This document shows positions 1 to 8,245 of a DNA stretch of 64,000 nt, piece by piece. This stretch comes from Streptomyces rimosus (GTDB lineage Bacteria; Actinomycetota; Actinomycetes; Streptomycetales; Streptomycetaceae): positions 3,720,001 through 3,784,000 of the forward strand of contig NZ_CP023688.1 in NCBI RefSeq assembly GCF_008704655.1, given 5' to 3'. The notes under the pieces are model-generated. The model had not been told where the DNA came from. It made no database searches and was given only the letters and a program-made list of their open reading frames with translations. Position 1 is the stretch's first letter, and each line of letters starts with the position of its first letter. A program made the position numbers and the translations under genes.

Positions 1-712
1 CGAAACCGTCGGCCGCCTGGTCAGCGAAGGTCTCCTCGTCGATGAGCTCGTTCTTGAGGTTGGAGACCTTGGCGCTGAAGGACTTGGGCGGGAACCGCTT
101 GGGGTCGAGATCCAGATCCCGGCAGACCAGGGCCATCAGGCGCTTGGAGTCGGCCGCGTCGTAGATCGAGAAGGACGACGTGAAGCCCAGCTTCTTGGAC
201 TCGCGGCGCAGGATGCGCACGCACGCGCTGTGGAAGGTGGAGACCCACATGGCGTTCGCGCGGGGGCCGACCAGGTCCTCGACGCGCTCCTTCATCTCGC
301 CCGCGGCCTTGTTGGTGAAGGTGATCGCGAGGATCTGGCCGGGGTGCACACCGCGGGCGCCGAGCAGGTGCGCGATGCGGTGCGTCAGGACGCGGGTCTT
401 GCCGGAGCCGGCGCCCGCGACGATGAGCAGCGGCCCGCCGCTGTGCACCACGGCGGCCTTCTGCTGGTCGTTCAGCCCCTCCAGGAGGGCGGCGGGGTCC
501 ACCGCGGGGCGGGGGGCGCCGTCGCGGTAGTACGGGTCGCGGCCCGGGCCCACGGCGTGCGGGATGCCGCCGGGCACGTCGAATCGCCCGCCGAACAGGT
601 CGGCCGGGATCTCCTCCTGTGCCGGACCGCTCTCGTCCTCGGGAGGCGGCGGGGGCCCCTCATCCGTGGGTTCGAGGTCCGCCAGGAAACTGTCGTCAAA
701 GAGGCTGCTCAT
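1..712 (-). CDS. pcrA: ATP-dependent DNA helicase UvrD/PcrA, N-terminal part (runs off left edge)
   Basis: This is the first 237 codons of a superfamily 1 DNA helicase that unwinds DNA in repair and replication; the rest lies left of the window. It starts ATG at 712 (MSSLFDDSFLADLEP), with an acidic, Pro-rich lead of about 70 residues typical of the actinobacterial form. The Q-motif region (LNDQQKAAV) follows, then Walker A GAGSGKT near residue 100, motif Ia (AITFTNKAAGEMKERV) and the motif beginning WVSTFHSACVRILRR. The open frame continues to base 1 without a stop. PcrA versus UvrD1 naming in actinobacteria is conventional. The helicase call is firm, the symbol less so. Confidence 0.93.
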   Translation of the reverse strand, partial: MSSLFDDSFLADLEPTDEGPPPPPEDESGPAQEEIPADLFGGRFDVPGGIPHAVGPGRDPYYRDGAPRPAVDPAALLEGLNDQQKAAVVHSGGPLLIVAGAGSGKTRVLTHRIAHLLGARGVHPGQILAITFTNKAAGEMKERVEDLVGPRANAMWVSTFHSACVRILRRESKKLGFTSSFSIYDAADSKRLMALVCRDLDLDPKRFPPKSFSAKVSNLKNELIDEETFADQAADGF

Positions 713-959
713 CGCCCATCGAGTGTAGGCCGCCGCACTGACAGCCCGGCCCGAACCGCGAAAACCGGCCGTGTGACCTGGCCCGCCTTCCCCGGCGGGT
801 GGCGGGCGTCACAGGACACGCACCGGTCGCGGAAAGATCACGAAAAGGTTTCGGGCATATCGCACATCAGCCTTCCCAGGGGCCACACGGGTTGGCTACC
901 GTGCTCGCTCGGGCAGCCCGCCGTCCCCGCGGTCGAACAGCGTCCGCACGGGCCGCCCC

Positions 960-1180
960 CGCCGAGTCCGGCCCTGCCGCCAGGCGTCCGGAGCCGGGGA
1001 CCCACACGTACCACCGAGGTGAATCGGCCGGTACGGCACACGCCGAGAGGCGCCTCGGAGCACCGCCCGGAGCACCCGCTCAGGGCACCGCCCCGGGACC
1101 TCTCCCGCAGCCGTACGGACCGTAGGGCACCCTTCCGTACGCCCGAACCTGTCAGCTAACCCGGTAGGCGGTCCACGGAA
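960..1180 (+). ncRNA. cyclic di-AMP riboswitch (ydaO/yuaA type)
   Basis: The leader of the NlpC/P60 gene carries the conserved blocks of the ydaO/yuaA riboswitch. These are a GGGGACCCA-type element at 997-1004, the block GAGGTGAATC at 1016-1025, and near the 3' end CCTGTCAGCTAACCCGGTAGGC at about 1148-1169. It sits directly before the ribosome-binding site GGAAGGAGG at 1177-1185. In actinobacteria this class is known in front of cell-wall hydrolase genes (rpfA, NlpC/P60), where c-di-AMP turns expression off. The outer limits are approximate; paired regions may extend to about 880. Confidence 0.85.
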
Positions 1181-1193
1181 GGAGGCGCCGATC

Positions 1194-2378
1194 TTGGCGT
1201 CGCACCGCAAGCCGCGTACCCGCATACTCACCTCCCCCGGAAGCCGTCGTACGGCCGCCGGGCTCACCACCGCAGCCCTCGCCTCGGTCACCCTGCTCTC
1301 GCAGACCGCCGAGGCCGCGCCGAGCCGGCCCCAGCAGTCCATCGAAGAGGTCAAGCAGAAGGTCGACGACCTCTACCGGCAGGCCGAAGTGGCGACCCAG
1401 AAGTACAACGCCGCCAAGGAGCAGGCCGACGAGCAGCGCGGCACCGTCGACCGCCTCCTGGACGACACCGCCCGGCGCACCCAGAAGATGAACGACGCCC
1501 GGCGCCAGCTGGGGACCTACGCCGCCGCCCAGTACCGCAGCGGCGGCATCAGCCCGACCGTGCAGCTCCTCCTGGCCCGTAATCCGCAGCAGTTCGCGGA
1601 CCGCAGCCACCTGATGGGCCAGCTGACCGGCGCGCAGAAGAAGGCCGTCAGCGACTATCAGGAGCAGCAGGCCAAGGCCGTACGCCAGCGGGCCGAGGCG
1701 TCCCGGAGCCTGGAGCGGCTCACCGAGACGCAGGCGTCCCTGAAGGAGTCCAAGAAGGACGTCCAGGCCAAGCTGGCCGAGGCCCGGCAGCTGCTGTCCC
1801 GGCTGACCGCCCAGGAGAAGGCGCGGCTGGCGGAGCTGGAGCGCAAGAAGGAGGCCGAGGCCAAGCGCAAGGCCGAGGAGCTGGCCCGCAAGCAGGCCGA
1901 GAAGGAGCGCAAGGAGCGGGAGGACCGCAAACAGCACGGTACTCCGGACCCGGGCACCGGAACGCCGGACGGCGGGTCCGGCGGGTCCGGTGGCTCCGGC
2001 GGCGGTACGTCCGACGACGGTTCGTACGCGACCAAGGCCGCCAAGGCGCTCGCGTTCGCCCGCGCGCAGATGGGCAAGCCGTACGTCTGGGGCGCGACGG
2101 GCCCGAACTCCTACGACTGCTCCGGCCTGACGCAGGCGGCCTGGAAGGCGGCGGGCGTCTCGCTGCCCCGTACGACCTGGGACCAGGTGAAGACCGGCGA
2201 CCGGGTGGCGACCAAGGACCTCAAGCCCGGTGACCTGGTGTTCTTTTATAACGACATCAGCCATGTCGGCATGTACATCGGCGACGGCAAGATGATCCAC
2301 GCCCCCAAGCCGGGGGCCAGTGTGCGGGTCGAGTCGATCTACTACATGCCGATCTACGGGAGCGTGCGGCCGGCATGA
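1194..2378 (+). CDS. C40 family peptidoglycan hydrolase (NlpC/P60, RipA-like)
   Basis: A secreted D-gamma-glutamyl-diamino-acid endopeptidase expected to cut peptidoglycan stem peptides. The start is TTG at 1194, chosen because GGAAGGAGG lies 8 bases upstream. Residues 1-43 form a signal peptide ending near TAEAAPS. Residues about 45-245 are a long charged coiled coil (Lys/Glu/Ala-rich), a short Gly/Ser linker follows, and the NlpC/P60 domain fills the C-terminus. The catalytic Cys is residue 309 (SYDCSGLTQ), with His 357 (SHVGMYIGDG) and His 369 (MIHAPKPG). The coiled-coil plus NlpC layout resembles RipA-type hydrolases. The upstream riboswitch implies control by c-di-AMP. A strong hairpin ends the transcript at 2383-2410. 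Confidence 0.95.
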   Translation: MASHRKPRTRILTSPGSRRTAAGLTTAALASVTLLSQTAEAAPSRPQQSIEEVKQKVDDLYRQAEVATQKYNAAKEQADEQRGTVDRLLDDTARRTQKMNDARRQLGTYAAAQYRSGGISPTVQLLLARNPQQFADRSHLMGQLTGAQKKAVSDYQEQQAKAVRQRAEASRSLERLTETQASLKESKKDVQAKLAEARQLLSRLTAQEKARLAELERKKEAEAKRKAEELARKQAEKERKEREDRKQHGTPDPGTGTPDGGSGGSGGSGGGTSDDGSYATKAAKALAFARAQMGKPYVWGATGPNSYDCSGLTQAAWKAAGVSLPRTTWDQVKTGDRVATKDLKPGDLVFFYNDISHVGMYIGDGKMIHAPKPGASVRVESIYYMPIYGSVRPA

Positions 2379-2382
2379 GAAA

Positions 2383-2410
2383 AGGGCCGTGGGGTGCGCC
2401 CCACGGCCCT
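2383..2410. terminator. bidirectional hairpin terminator
   Basis: A perfect 12-bp stem (AGGGCCGTGGGG, loop TGCG, CCCCACGGCCCT) starts 5 bases after the stop of the NlpC/P60 gene. It lies before the stop of the convergent gene at 2435, so it can serve both strands. AAAA precedes the left arm, which gives a U-run on the minus-strand transcript. Confidence 0.85.
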
Positions 2411-2434
2411 CGGCAGGTCCTCAGCGGTCGCCGC

Positions 2435-2788
2435 TCACGTCCACAGCAGGGCGATGAAGATGTTGACGACCGTCAGCAGCCCCACCGCCAGGAAGAAGGG
2501 CTTCTCCACCTTCTCCTCGTCGCGCTTCACGTAGACCAGGCCCAGGATCACGACCAGTACGGCGAGCTTCACGCCCAGCTTGATGTTGTTGAGCGAGTGG
2601 TCCTGGGCCTGGTTCAGGCCGACCAGGATGACGCCGGTCACCAGCATCGTCAGCGCGCCGTGCAGCATGGCCGGCACGAAGCGGGCGGCGCCCGCGCTCA
2701 TCGGCTTCAGCTGGGTCAGGAAGCCGCCGAGCAGCGACGCGATGCCGATGATGTGCAGACCCACGAAGACCTTGGTTACTACGTCCAT
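2435..2788 (-). CDS. small integral membrane protein, four predicted TM helices
   Basis: A 117-residue hydrophobic protein with four membrane segments (about residues 5-25, 36-58, 72-90, 98-115), separated by short loops with a basic stretch (VKRDEEKVEKP). I do not recognise a function; similar conserved membrane proteins are common near pcrA in Streptomyces. The ATG at 2788 was chosen over an upstream in-frame start because the membrane-inserting region starts right after it. A TACGAT -10-like box lies 8 bases before this ATG and there is no Shine-Dalgarno, so the mRNA may be leaderless (inference). It converges on the NlpC/P60 gene and shares its terminator. Confidence 0.75.
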   Translation of the reverse strand: MDVVTKVFVGLHIIGIASLLGGFLTQLKPMSAGAARFVPAMLHGALTMLVTGVILVGLNQAQDHSLNNIKLGVKLAVLVVILGLVYVKRDEEKVEKPFFLAVGLLTVVNIFIALLWT

Positions 2789-3159
2789 AGTGGTGGATCG
2801 TAGCCCTCGCCTACCACGGCTTCGCACTCAGGTCCGCCTCTCTTCCACTCCGGTCGGAGTCCGCTCCCGACACGCCTACGAGACGTGCGGCAACGGGCAG
2901 GCGTACACACCGACGGGGCGAGAACGAGCAATACCCGTCAACCTGTCCCCCTTCCGTGGTGCCGAGGTTTAGCGTCGTCAATCAGGCGGCCGACTCCCCA
3001 CCGCCGCCGGATTCCGCCCCGGCGGTCGTCGGCCGTCCCCGCCGAGAGGAACGGCGGCGGCCCGCTCCCCCTGTTACGGGCCGCCGCCGGACCCAGGAAG
3101 ACGGGCGCCGGAACGACGAGGCCCCTGTCCGTAAGCTGACCCGCCTTAAGATCGGCCGT
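2789..3159. other. divergent intergenic region with promoters
   Basis: 371 bases between the divergent membrane-protein and acetyltransferase genes, with no supported gene. The right end holds TAAGAT seven bases before the ATG at 3160, a -10-like box placed for a leaderless transcript. The left end holds the mirror arrangement, TACGAT eight bases before the ATG at 2788. A GC-rich inverted segment (GGCGGCGGCCC with GGGCCGCCGCC, about 3050-3090) could form a hairpin. Confidence 0.45.
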
Positions 3160-3921
3160 ATGAACCTCCCTATAGACAACCCCCCTATAGAGACGGCCGG
3201 TTCGCTCCCCTCCTCCCCCTCCCCGACCTCCTCCCTCCCCGCCGTTCACCCGGATCTCGTCCGGGCCTGGGTGCACGGCCTGGCGCGGTGCCGCGGGGCC
3301 GCGGCCCCCGTCGCGGTCCACGGCGGCTTCTACGTCGAGGTCCGCGTCCCCGTACGGTCGCACCGCTACGTCTTCGCCGCCCCCGACCCGGACGTCCTCC
3401 GCGATCTCATCGCCTCGATCACCACCCCCGGCCTGTGGGTCAACGTCTGCGCCCCGCGCGCCGACATCGCCCCCGCCCTGCCTCCCGACTGGGAGTTCGC
3501 CGAGCCGCAGTTCCTGATGTCGGCCGCGCTGCCCCCGGCGCCGGCGCCCGTGGCGGCGCCGGCCGGCTACACGGTCGAGACGGTGGACGAGGACGGCACC
3601 GGCGTCCTCCAGTGCCGCGTCCTGGACACCGCCACCGGCGATCTCGCCGCCCGGGGGCGGGCCGGTCTCACCGGCGACGCCACGCCCCCGTCGGCGGTCT
3701 TCGACATGATCAATACCAGTACGGAGCACCGCCGTCGCGGCCTGGGCACCCTCGTCATGAACGCGCTGACGGCCCACGCGGTCCGGCTGGGCGCCGCCCG
3801 CGGCATCCTCGTGGCCAGCCCCGCCGGGCGGGCCCTCTACCGGTCCCTGGGGTGGCGGCTGCACGCGCCGGTCACGGCCGTACGCCTGCCGCCTGCGACG
3901 GAGGACGAGGGCACCGGCTAG
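3160..3921 (+). CDS. GNAT family N-acetyltransferase
   Basis: 253 residues. The C-terminal half carries the acetyl-CoA-binding signature of the GNAT fold: STEHRRRGLGTLVMNAL (R-x-x-G-x-G) near residue 190, then the typical alpha-helical stretch and a SLGW motif (LYRSLGWRL) near residue 230. The N-terminal half is less conserved, as in two-domain GNATs. The substrate is unknown. The ATG at 3160 is preferred because a TAAGAT box lies 7 bases upstream, which suggests a leaderless mRNA; a longer frame back to 2956 lacks coding character. Its stop codon overlaps that of the convergent regulator through the shared tetramer CTAG at 3918-3921. Confidence 0.88.
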   Translation: MNLPIDNPPIETAGSLPSSPSPTSSLPAVHPDLVRAWVHGLARCRGAAAPVAVHGGFYVEVRVPVRSHRYVFAAPDPDVLRDLIASITTPGLWVNVCAPRADIAPALPPDWEFAEPQFLMSAALPPAPAPVAAPAGYTVETVDEDGTGVLQCRVLDTATGDLAARGRAGLTGDATPPSAVFDMINTSTEHRRRGLGTLVMNALTAHAVRLGAARGILVASPAGRALYRSLGWRLHAPVTAVRLPPATEDEGTG

Positions 3922-4766
3922 CGCCGACGGCCGGGGCCGGCCTGGCGGCGGGTCGCATGGAGCGAGCCGAGCAGGTCGAGGGCCTGGGCGCTGGGGCTGC
4001 CCGGTTCGGCGTGGTAGATGACGAGTTGCTGGCCGGGGGCGTCGCGTACGTCGAACGCCTGGTAAGTCAGCGTGAGCGGGCCGACGTCCGGGTGCAGGAG
4101 GCGCTTGGCGTCCCGGGTCTTGCCGCGCACGCTGTGGGCGTCCCAGAGGCGGGCGAAGTCCGCGCTCTGTTCGGTGAGGGTACGGACGACTTCGCGCAGC
4201 CGTGGGTGGTCCGGGTCGTAGCCCGCCGTCTGGCGCAGGTTGGCGACGGTGGCCTGGGCCGCCCGGTCCCAGTCCGTGTAGAAGTCCCGGCCCGCGGGAT
4301 CGGCAAAGGCCATACGGGCCAGGTTGTCCGCGGGCTTGAACGGGGAGTAGAGGGCATCGGCCAGGGCGTTGGTGGCCAGGATGTCCAGGGCGGCGCCTAG
4401 GACGAGCGCCGGGGTGTTCGGGTAGCCGTCCATCAACTGGCGCAGTGCAGGACTGACCTGCTCGGCGGTGCGGGTGGCGGCCTGGTGGTCCGGGGCGGCC
4501 CCGGCCAGCCGGTACAGGTGTGCGCGGGCGTCCTCGTCGAGGTGCAGCGCGCGGCTGAGGGCGTCGAGTACCTGCGCCGAGGGACTGCGTTCTCGGCCCT
4601 GCTCCAGGCGCGTGTAGTAGTCGGCGCTCACTCCGGTCAGGACGGCGACCTCTTCGCGGCGCAGTCCGGCGACCCTGCGGGCCCCGTAACTCGCCATGCC
4701 CACGTCCTCCGGTCGCAGCCCGGCGCGGCGTCCGCTCAGGAAGTCCCCCAGGTGGTTGTCGTCCAT
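3918..4766 (-). CDS. XRE family regulator with MmyB-like ligand domain
   Basis: 282 residues. The N-terminal helix-turn-helix (GDFLSGRRAGLRPEDVGM ... GLRREEVAVLTGVSADYYTRLEQGR, residues 5-55) is the MmyB-type XRE domain. The remainder (about 100-270) is the MmyB-like PAS-type ligand domain, with the family motifs NALADALY and LARMAFADP. Such regulators often sit divergently from short-chain dehydrogenase genes, as here, and are thought to sense a fatty-acid-like ligand. A near-perfect inverted repeat at 4797-4821 in the divergent promoter is a candidate operator. Confidence 0.92.
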   Translation of the reverse strand: MDDNHLGDFLSGRRAGLRPEDVGMASYGARRVAGLRREEVAVLTGVSADYYTRLEQGRERSPSAQVLDALSRALHLDEDARAHLYRLAGAAPDHQAATRTAEQVSPALRQLMDGYPNTPALVLGAALDILATNALADALYSPFKPADNLARMAFADPAGRDFYTDWDRAAQATVANLRQTAGYDPDHPRLREVVRTLTEQSADFARLWDAHSVRGKTRDAKRLLHPDVGPLTLTYQAFDVRDAPGQQLVIYHAEPGSPSAQALDLLGSLHATRRQAGPGRRR

Positions 4767-4796
4767 GCGGCCAGGCTAGGCGGTGGTCCGGTGGGG

Positions 4797-4821
4797 TGCC
4801 TGGGTGTGCTGCACCTAGGCA
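4797..4821. promoter_or_regulatory. inverted repeat, candidate operator of the MmyB-like regulator
   Basis: TGCCTGGGTG, five spacer bases TGCTG, then CACCTAGGCA: ten-base arms with one mismatch. It lies 31 bases upstream of the regulator start and about 105 bases upstream of the dehydrogenase start, in the divergent promoter. Position and symmetry suggest autoregulation and control of the dehydrogenase operon. This is an inference from sequence only. Confidence 0.5.
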
Positions 4822-4926
4822 GTACGCGTCCTGGTTGCCCCCTGCTGACCTGCGGAGACTCGGCGAAGCGGGTCGGAACCGGCCCGGCAGTCAGTAGTCA
4901 GCAGTACGAGCAGCAAGGACCGTTCC

Positions 4927-5685
4927 ATGGAAAGGCTTCGGCTCGACGGCAAGGTCGCATTGATCACCGGTGCCACCGGCGGCATCGGCAGGGCGACCGC
5001 CGAACTCTTCGCCCGGGAGGGCGCCCGGCTGGTGGTCACCGATGTCGCGGAGGGCCCGCTGCGGGACCTGGCGGACCGGATCGAGGCGTACGGCGCGGAA
5101 GTCGTCGCCGCCCGCCTCGATGTCTCCTCGGCGCGGGAGTGGGACGACGTGATCACCGTCGTACGCGACCGGTTCGGCGCCCTGGACGTCCTCGTGAACC
5201 TCGCCGGCATCGTGGACTGGCCGGGCATCGAGGACACCCGGGAGGAGGTCTGGGACCGGGTGATCGACGTGAACCAGAAGGGCACGTGGCTCGGCATGAG
5301 GGCGGCGATGCCGCTCCTGCGGGCGAGCGGCAACGCGTCGGTGGTCAACACCTCGTCGGTGCTCGGGCTCGTGGGAAGCGGCTCGGCGGCGGCCTACCAG
5401 GCGTCCAAGGGCGCGGTACGGCTGCTCAGCAAGACCGCCGCGGTCGAGTACGCGCGGCAGGGCGTACGGGTCAACTCCGTGCACCCCGGGGTGATCGCCA
5501 CGCCCATGATCCAGGAAATCCTGGACGAGCAGGGCGACCAGCAGCCGGACATCCGGCGCACCCCGATGCGACGGGCCGGACGCGCCGACGAGATCGCGAC
5601 CGCGATCCTCTTCCTGGCCTGCGACGAGTCCTCGTTCGTCACCGGCTCGGAGCTGGTGGTGGACGGCGGGCTGACGGCGCACTGA
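4927..5685 (+). CDS. short-chain dehydrogenase/reductase (SDR)
   Basis: 252 residues, the usual length of a classical SDR. The Rossmann cofactor motif TGATGGIG is near residue 14, the structural NLAG near 90, the catalytic Ser in NTSSVLGLVG and the YxxxK pair in YQASKGAVRLLSK near 158-162. The C-terminus has the common end VTGSELVVDGGL. An acidic residue after beta2 (VVTDVAEG) favours NAD over NADP. The substrate is unknown. It leads a two-gene set with the SDR at 5740 and is divergent from the MmyB-like regulator. Confidence 0.93.
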   Translation: MERLRLDGKVALITGATGGIGRATAELFAREGARLVVTDVAEGPLRDLADRIEAYGAEVVAARLDVSSAREWDDVITVVRDRFGALDVLVNLAGIVDWPGIEDTREEVWDRVIDVNQKGTWLGMRAAMPLLRASGNASVVNTSSVLGLVGSGSAAAYQASKGAVRLLSKTAAVEYARQGVRVNSVHPGVIATPMIQEILDEQGDQQPDIRRTPMRRAGRADEIATAILFLACDESSFVTGSELVVDGGLTAH

Positions 5686-5739
5686 GTGCCGTATCCGAGT
5701 GACGCCCGAATTCCCCTGCACTTCTTCCGAAGGACCCCC

Positions 5740-6555
5740 ATGAATGTCACATCCGCATCCGCCTCCACACCCACCGAAGCCCCCGAGTTCGCCGGAAAGG
5801 TCGCCCTCGTCACCGGGGCGGCGCGTGGCGTCGGCAAGGAGACGGTGGGGCTGCTCGTCGCCCGTGGCGCGCGCGTCGTCGCCGTGGACGTACGCCCTGA
5901 GGTCCGTACCCTGCCGGACGAGTTCCCCGTGGCCGAATCCGGCACCGGCACCGTCCCCGAACCGCGCATCCTGCCGCTGACGGGTGACATCACCCAGGAA
6001 GAGACCGCCGTCCAGGCGGTACGGGCCGCCGTCGACACCTTCGGCGGGCTGGACATCCTGGTGAACAACGCCGGTCGCATGCTGAGCAAGCCCGTCACCG
6101 AGACCACCGCCGAGGACTGGGACACGGTCATGGCGGTCAACGCCCGCGGGTCGTTCTTCTTCGCCCGCGAGGCGTTCCGGGCCATGCGGGAGCGCGGCGG
6201 CGGGGCCATCGTCAGCACCGGCTCGTACACCTGCACCGTCGCCCTGCCCGAAGGCGCCGCCTACAGCGCGTCGAAGGGGGCGCTGGCCCAGCTGACCAAG
6301 GTGCTCGCCGTCGAGGGCGGGCCGCTGGGCATCCGCGCCAACGTCGTTGCCGCGGGCGTCATCGAGACCGATTTCCTCGACACGTTCCGCAGCGACAGCC
6401 GCGCGTACCTGGCGTCCTTCGCCGGTGCGCAGCCGCTGGGCCGCGTGGCGCAGCCCGCGGAGATCGCCGAGGTGCTGTGCTTCCTCGTCTCACCGCGGTC
6501 CGGCTACGTCACGGGCTCCGTGGTCGCTGCCGACGGGGGCTTCACCGCGATCTAG
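5740..6555 (+). CDS. short-chain dehydrogenase/reductase (SDR)
   Basis: 271 residues. TGAARGVG forms the cofactor loop near residue 27, NNAGRM is near 113, a catalytic Ser lies in STGSYTCTVALPEG and YSASKGAL carries the catalytic Tyr and Lys. An insertion after beta2 (VRTLPDEFPVAESGTGTVPEP) makes it longer than its neighbour. The ATG at 5740 has GAAGGA eight bases upstream; an earlier in-frame start at 5686 would overlap the end of the upstream gene's spacer and lacks a binding site. It is probably co-transcribed with the SDR at 4927. Its stop shares CTAG with the convergent esterase. Confidence 0.92.
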   Translation: MNVTSASASTPTEAPEFAGKVALVTGAARGVGKETVGLLVARGARVVAVDVRPEVRTLPDEFPVAESGTGTVPEPRILPLTGDITQEETAVQAVRAAVDTFGGLDILVNNAGRMLSKPVTETTAEDWDTVMAVNARGSFFFAREAFRAMRERGGGAIVSTGSYTCTVALPEGAAYSASKGALAQLTKVLAVEGGPLGIRANVVAAGVIETDFLDTFRSDSRAYLASFAGAQPLGRVAQPAEIAEVLCFLVSPRSGYVTGSVVAADGGFTAI

Positions 6556-7802
6556 GCGTGCCGGGGGCCGCGGGGGTGCTCGGGGGTCCGGCCGTGTTCG
6601 GCGCCGTGGCCGGGACCGGTGCCGTGACCGGGCTCGGGGTTGCGGCCCGGACCGGTCCCGGTCCCCCCGGCGGGGGGCTCGGTGCCGATGACGCCGCTCA
6701 GCCAGCGGAAGACCTCCGGGATCTGGTTCTTCCATACGGCCGTGCCGTGGCCGCCCGCGCCCGGCGGGATCAGCTTGACCTTGACCGTCGTCGGGTTCTT
6801 GGCGAGCTGCTTGAGGGCGAGCCCGGCCTCGTAACCGTCACCGGAGGCCCCGGAGATGTAGAGGGCGCTGCGCGGCGGCCTGCCCGCCTGGTTGGCGGTC
6901 TTGAGGATGGTCAGCGGGTTGCTCTCGACGCGCAGCTTGGGGTCCTGGCCGGCGAGCGAGGCGGGCTCCATCTTCGGGTCGTTGAAGCCGGAGAGGCTGA
7001 TGGCTGCGCGGTAGCGGTCGGGGTGGGCGAGCGCCAGCTTGGCGGCGCAGTGCGCGCCCGCCGAGTAGCCCGCTACCGCCCAGGAGGCGGGCTTGTCCTC
7101 GGCCCGGAAGTTGTCGATCACCATCTGGCGTACGTCGACGCTCAGCCAGCTGTCCGCGTTGACCTTGCCCGGGATGTTGACGCAGCCGGTGTCCACCTTG
7201 CCCAGCAGGGTGGTGCGCGGCGCGACCAGGATGAAGGGCTTGACCTTGCCCTGCTCCATGAGCGGCTTCAGCTGCTCGGCGGCCTTCAGGGTGCCCATCC
7301 AGGACTTGGCCGAGCCGGGGAACCCCGGCAGCAGCTCCACGACGGGGAACTTCTTGTCCTTGTAGGCGGGGTCGTCGTACTGCGGCGGCAGCCATACGTA
7401 CACCTCGCCGCTCACGCCCGAGATCCGCCCCTTGAACTCGCCCTCCTGGACGCCCGGTCCGACGACCGAGTCCTTGGGCGGGCCGAACTGCACCAGCTGC
7501 TTGGGCTCGTCCTTGGTCTTGAGCCCGCCCAGGCCGTCCGGACCGAGGTCCTTGGCGGCTTCGACGTGGTCGGAGGTGCCGAGCAGGTCGTCCCAGTTGT
7601 CGTAGAGGCTGTTGGCGTTGTTGACCATCACGAACACCAGGGTGATCGCGGTGACCTGCGCGAACAGCAGCATGCCCAGCCGCGCCACGGCCCGTACGGG
7701 CTTGGGGCCGCGGACGCGGCTCCACAGTGCGAACGGCAGCACGACCGCGACGACCAGCAGCGCAATCACGGTCAGGAAGAAGGGCGTGCCCGTCAGACTC
7801 AT
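6552..7802 (-). CDS. membrane-anchored alpha/beta hydrolase-fold esterase
   Basis: 416 residues. One N-terminal membrane helix (about 5-30) and probably a second around 42-62 precede an outside alpha/beta hydrolase domain of the esterase D / antigen-85-like group. The nucleophile elbow is GYSAGAHCAAKLAL. A Pro-Gly-Phe turn (LLPGFPGSAKSWMG) forms the oxyanion region, and the catalytic His is probably in GAGGHGTAVW. The last 40 residues are a Gly/Pro/His-rich low-complexity tail. The ATG at 7802 is chosen because the TM helix begins directly after it. The substrate is unknown. Confidence 0.85.
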   Translation of the reverse strand: MSLTGTPFFLTVIALLVVAVVLPFALWSRVRGPKPVRAVARLGMLLFAQVTAITLVFVMVNNANSLYDNWDDLLGTSDHVEAAKDLGPDGLGGLKTKDEPKQLVQFGPPKDSVVGPGVQEGEFKGRISGVSGEVYVWLPPQYDDPAYKDKKFPVVELLPGFPGSAKSWMGTLKAAEQLKPLMEQGKVKPFILVAPRTTLLGKVDTGCVNIPGKVNADSWLSVDVRQMVIDNFRAEDKPASWAVAGYSAGAHCAAKLALAHPDRYRAAISLSGFNDPKMEPASLAGQDPKLRVESNPLTILKTANQAGRPPRSALYISGASGDGYEAGLALKQLAKNPTTVKVKLIPPGAGGHGTAVWKNQIPEVFRWLSGVIGTEPPAGGTGTGPGRNPEPGHGTGPGHGAEHGRTPEHPRGPRHA

Positions 7803-8245
7803 CGGGGATCTACTCGCTTCCAGGGCATGGTGCAGCGGTGGGCATGGTTCTGGCCCTGCCGACGGCAGCGAGCCTCTCCGCAAGATTAGATGGTCATCCG
7901 ACACGCCGTGGTTGCGCCCTCTGGGGCCTTCTTTCCTGAGGTCCTTCGAATTGAAGGGCCCTTGTGGTACGGGTCACAGGCCGCGGGCAGCACCGGCCGC
8001 GCCACGAACGCCTCCTTGCGCCAACGCCGAACGCGCCCGCAAAACCGCCCTCCTGATGGCGCCCCAACCCGCCGGGCAAACCTGACATCCGTCACACGAA
8101 CGTGTGAGCGATCTGCTACCAAAGGCTGATGGCAGGGGGCGGCGTGGCCAGCACAATCGCCAGTGAGCGAGAGAGATCGCCGGCCACCATCCGACCGCCG
8201 CCGGCTCCGCGGGAGCCCCCGGCCATGCACCGACGGAGACATGCC
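7803..8245. other. divergent intergenic region with an inverted repeat
   Basis: About 440 bases between the divergent esterase and serine hydrolase genes, without a supported gene. An inverted repeat lies at 7940-7960: GGTCCTTC, GAATT, GAAGGGCC, eight-base arms with one mismatch. It is about 140 bases from the esterase start and 290 from the hydrolase start. It may be a regulator site, but I cannot name the regulator. Confidence 0.4.
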
